61,871 bases of DNA. Origin: CAMLHU01 sp039917855 (lineage in GTDB: Bacteria > Gemmatimonadota > Gemmatimonadetes > Gemmatimonadales > GWC2-71-9). Under the pieces are notes generated by a model. The model did not search any database and had not been told where the DNA came from. It worked only from the letters and a program-made list of their open reading frames with translations. Position 1 is the first letter of the stretch; each line of letters starts with the position of its first letter. The translations under genes were made by a program, and so were the position numbers. Shown in pieces: positions 61,278 to 61,871 of the stretch. The DNA lies in assembly GCA_039917855.1 (NCBI GenBank), contig JBDSIR010000063.1, positions 1 through 61,871 on the forward strand. The letters are read 5' to 3'.

Positions 61278-61634
61278 ATGCGCCACAACGCCAAGAATCG
61301 CCAGCTGTCGCGGACGTCGGAACACCGGCGCGCGCTGCTCAACAACATGGCGACCAGCCTGTTCGAGCACGGCGGCATCGTCACCACCGAGGCCAAGGCC
61401 AAGGAGCTCCGCCCCTTCGCCGAGAAGCTCATCACGCTCGCTCGCCGCGGCGACCTGCACGCCCGCCGTCAGGCCGCGCGCAAGGTGAAGGATCCGGCGG
61501 TGCTGCAGCGGCTGTTCGCCGAGATCGGCCCGAAGTTCGCGGCCCGGCCCGGCGGCTATACCCGCATCCTGAAGATCGGCCACCGCCCCGGCGACGGCGC
61601 CGATGTGGCCCGGATCGAGCTGGTCGAGGGGTGA
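61278..61634 (+). CDS. rplQ: 50S ribosomal protein L17
   Basis: 118 residues: MRHNAKNRQLSRTSEHRRAL start, VTTEAKAKELRPFAEKLITL and C-terminal GGYTRILKIGHRPGD are all canonical. Last gene of the operon, followed by a clear terminator. Confidence 0.98.
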   Translation: MRHNAKNRQLSRTSEHRRALLNNMATSLFEHGGIVTTEAKAKELRPFAEKLITLARRGDLHARRQAARKVKDPAVLQRLFAEIGPKFAARPGGYTRILKIGHRPGDGADVARIELVEG

Positions 61635-61665
61635 TGCTCTCGTTCCCCCGTTCGAGGGATGTCAG

Positions 61666-61690
61666 AAGGGGACCCGCGGGTCCCCTTTTT
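61666..61690 (+). terminator. Rho-independent terminator of the rpoA operon
   Basis: AAGGGGACCC-GC-GGGTCCCCTT stem followed by TTT on the plus strand, about 30 nt after the rplQ stop. The A-rich 5' flank is weak for bidirectional use. Confidence 0.9.
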
Positions 61691-61709
61691 CACATTCCTG
61701 AACGCGAAA

Positions 61710-61737
61710 GCGGCCGCCAGCTGGAGCAGGCGGCCGC
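61710..61737 (-). terminator. GC hairpin between rplQ and rpmB
   Basis: GCGGCCGCC-n10-GGCGGCCGC perfect 9-bp stem in the convergent gap. On the minus strand it could terminate rpmB, although only a few Ts (TTTCGCG) follow. Confidence 0.5.
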
Positions 61738-61777
61738 GCGTATCGAAATGTTCGCGGCCGAGTCGGCCACGCTACAA

Positions 61778-61871
61778 TCAGACCGCCTTCTTGACCTTGT
61801 TGCTGCGGATGCAGGACGTACACACCCGGGTACGACGAACCCCTTCGGTGGTAGCCACCCGCACGGTCTGC
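61778..61871 (-). CDS. rpmB: 50S ribosomal protein L28, C-terminal part
   Basis: Minus strand, 30 codons before a TGA stop at 61778-61780; the 5' end is outside the window. The tail TRVCTSCIRSNKVKKAV is the typical zinc-containing (CxxC) end of L28. Convergent to the rpoA operon. Confidence 0.85.
   Translation of the reverse strand, partial: QTVRVATTEGVRRTRVCTSCIRSNKVKKAV

Overview
The window is about 62 kb of dense, very GC-rich bacterial chromosome. I see no phage, plasmid, insertion-sequence or CRISPR features. Several traits point to a diderm, probably a member of Gemmatimonadota or a close relative: ExbB-ExbD-ExbD clusters with two TonB-like proteins, TPR lipoproteins, inositol-lipid genes, a membrane pyrophosphatase, and many GTG/TTG starts with 4-nt stop/start overlaps. 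The phylum is an inference from gene style, not from a marker comparison.

Layout. 0-3.6 kb: a TetR-controlled YbhG/F/R-like drug-efflux ABC operon (minus strand). 3.7-6.9 kb: tRNA-Ala, a Tat-exported amidase and an unknown membrane protein. 7.3-11.7 kb: a three-gene phosphorelay (CHASE3 kinase, Rcp1-type regulator, REC-PAS-kinase-REC hybrid). 12.2-14.8 kb: superoxide dismutase, peroxiredoxin and a glycosidase-like protein. 14.8-19.9 kb: a sensory operon with two kinases around one PhoB-type regulator. 20-23.2 kb: TonB-ExbB-ExbD-ExbD-TonB, preceded by a Pho-box-like direct repeat. 23.3-32.4 kb: an amino-acid permease, then a set suited to cell-wall sugar recycling (BadF-family kinase, SSS symporter, serine hydrolase, NagZ, NamZ) with erpA embedded. 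32.6-37.5 kb: CDP-alcohol phosphatidyltransferase plus inositol-phosphate synthase (inositol phospholipid synthesis) and a membrane pyrophosphatase. 37.8-41.3 kb: 2-oxoacid dehydrogenase E1 alpha, E1 beta and E2. 41.3-51.4 kb: small unknowns, a PHP phosphoesterase, a BCP-type peroxiredoxin, two SDRs, an unusual Cys-rich nucleotide-binding protein, thioredoxin reductase, an MBL hydrolase, a tiny zinc ribbon, a glycosyltransferase with a flippase-like protein, a cupin and an aspartase/fumarase. 51.5-58.5 kb: Rrf2 regulator, MoeB-rhodanese, tRNA-Leu, smpB, a cell-wall amidase, a TPR lipoprotein, pyrD and pyrF. 58.6-61.9 kb: the rpmJ-rpsM-rpsK-rpsD-rpoA-rplQ operon and, convergent to it, the 3' end of rpmB.

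The most unusual signal is not a gene. About twenty short islands of degenerate 7-bp tandem repeats, most of them paired as inverted arms, fill the gaps between genes. Each locus uses its own heptamer (TGAGCGG, TGACCAG, GCCATCA, GGTCGTT, GTGTTGG and others), but the two arms at a locus match. In about nine genes the real stop codon is itself a member of the array, so stops recur every 7 nt and cover all three reading frames. Other arrays run into coding sequence and encode signal peptides, N-termini or the E2 linker. A second family, three about 139-bp palindromes at 6.9, 11.8 and 12.0 kb, shares a conserved core and an inner stem that reappears at 27.5 kb. I regard these as the best candidates for something undescribed.
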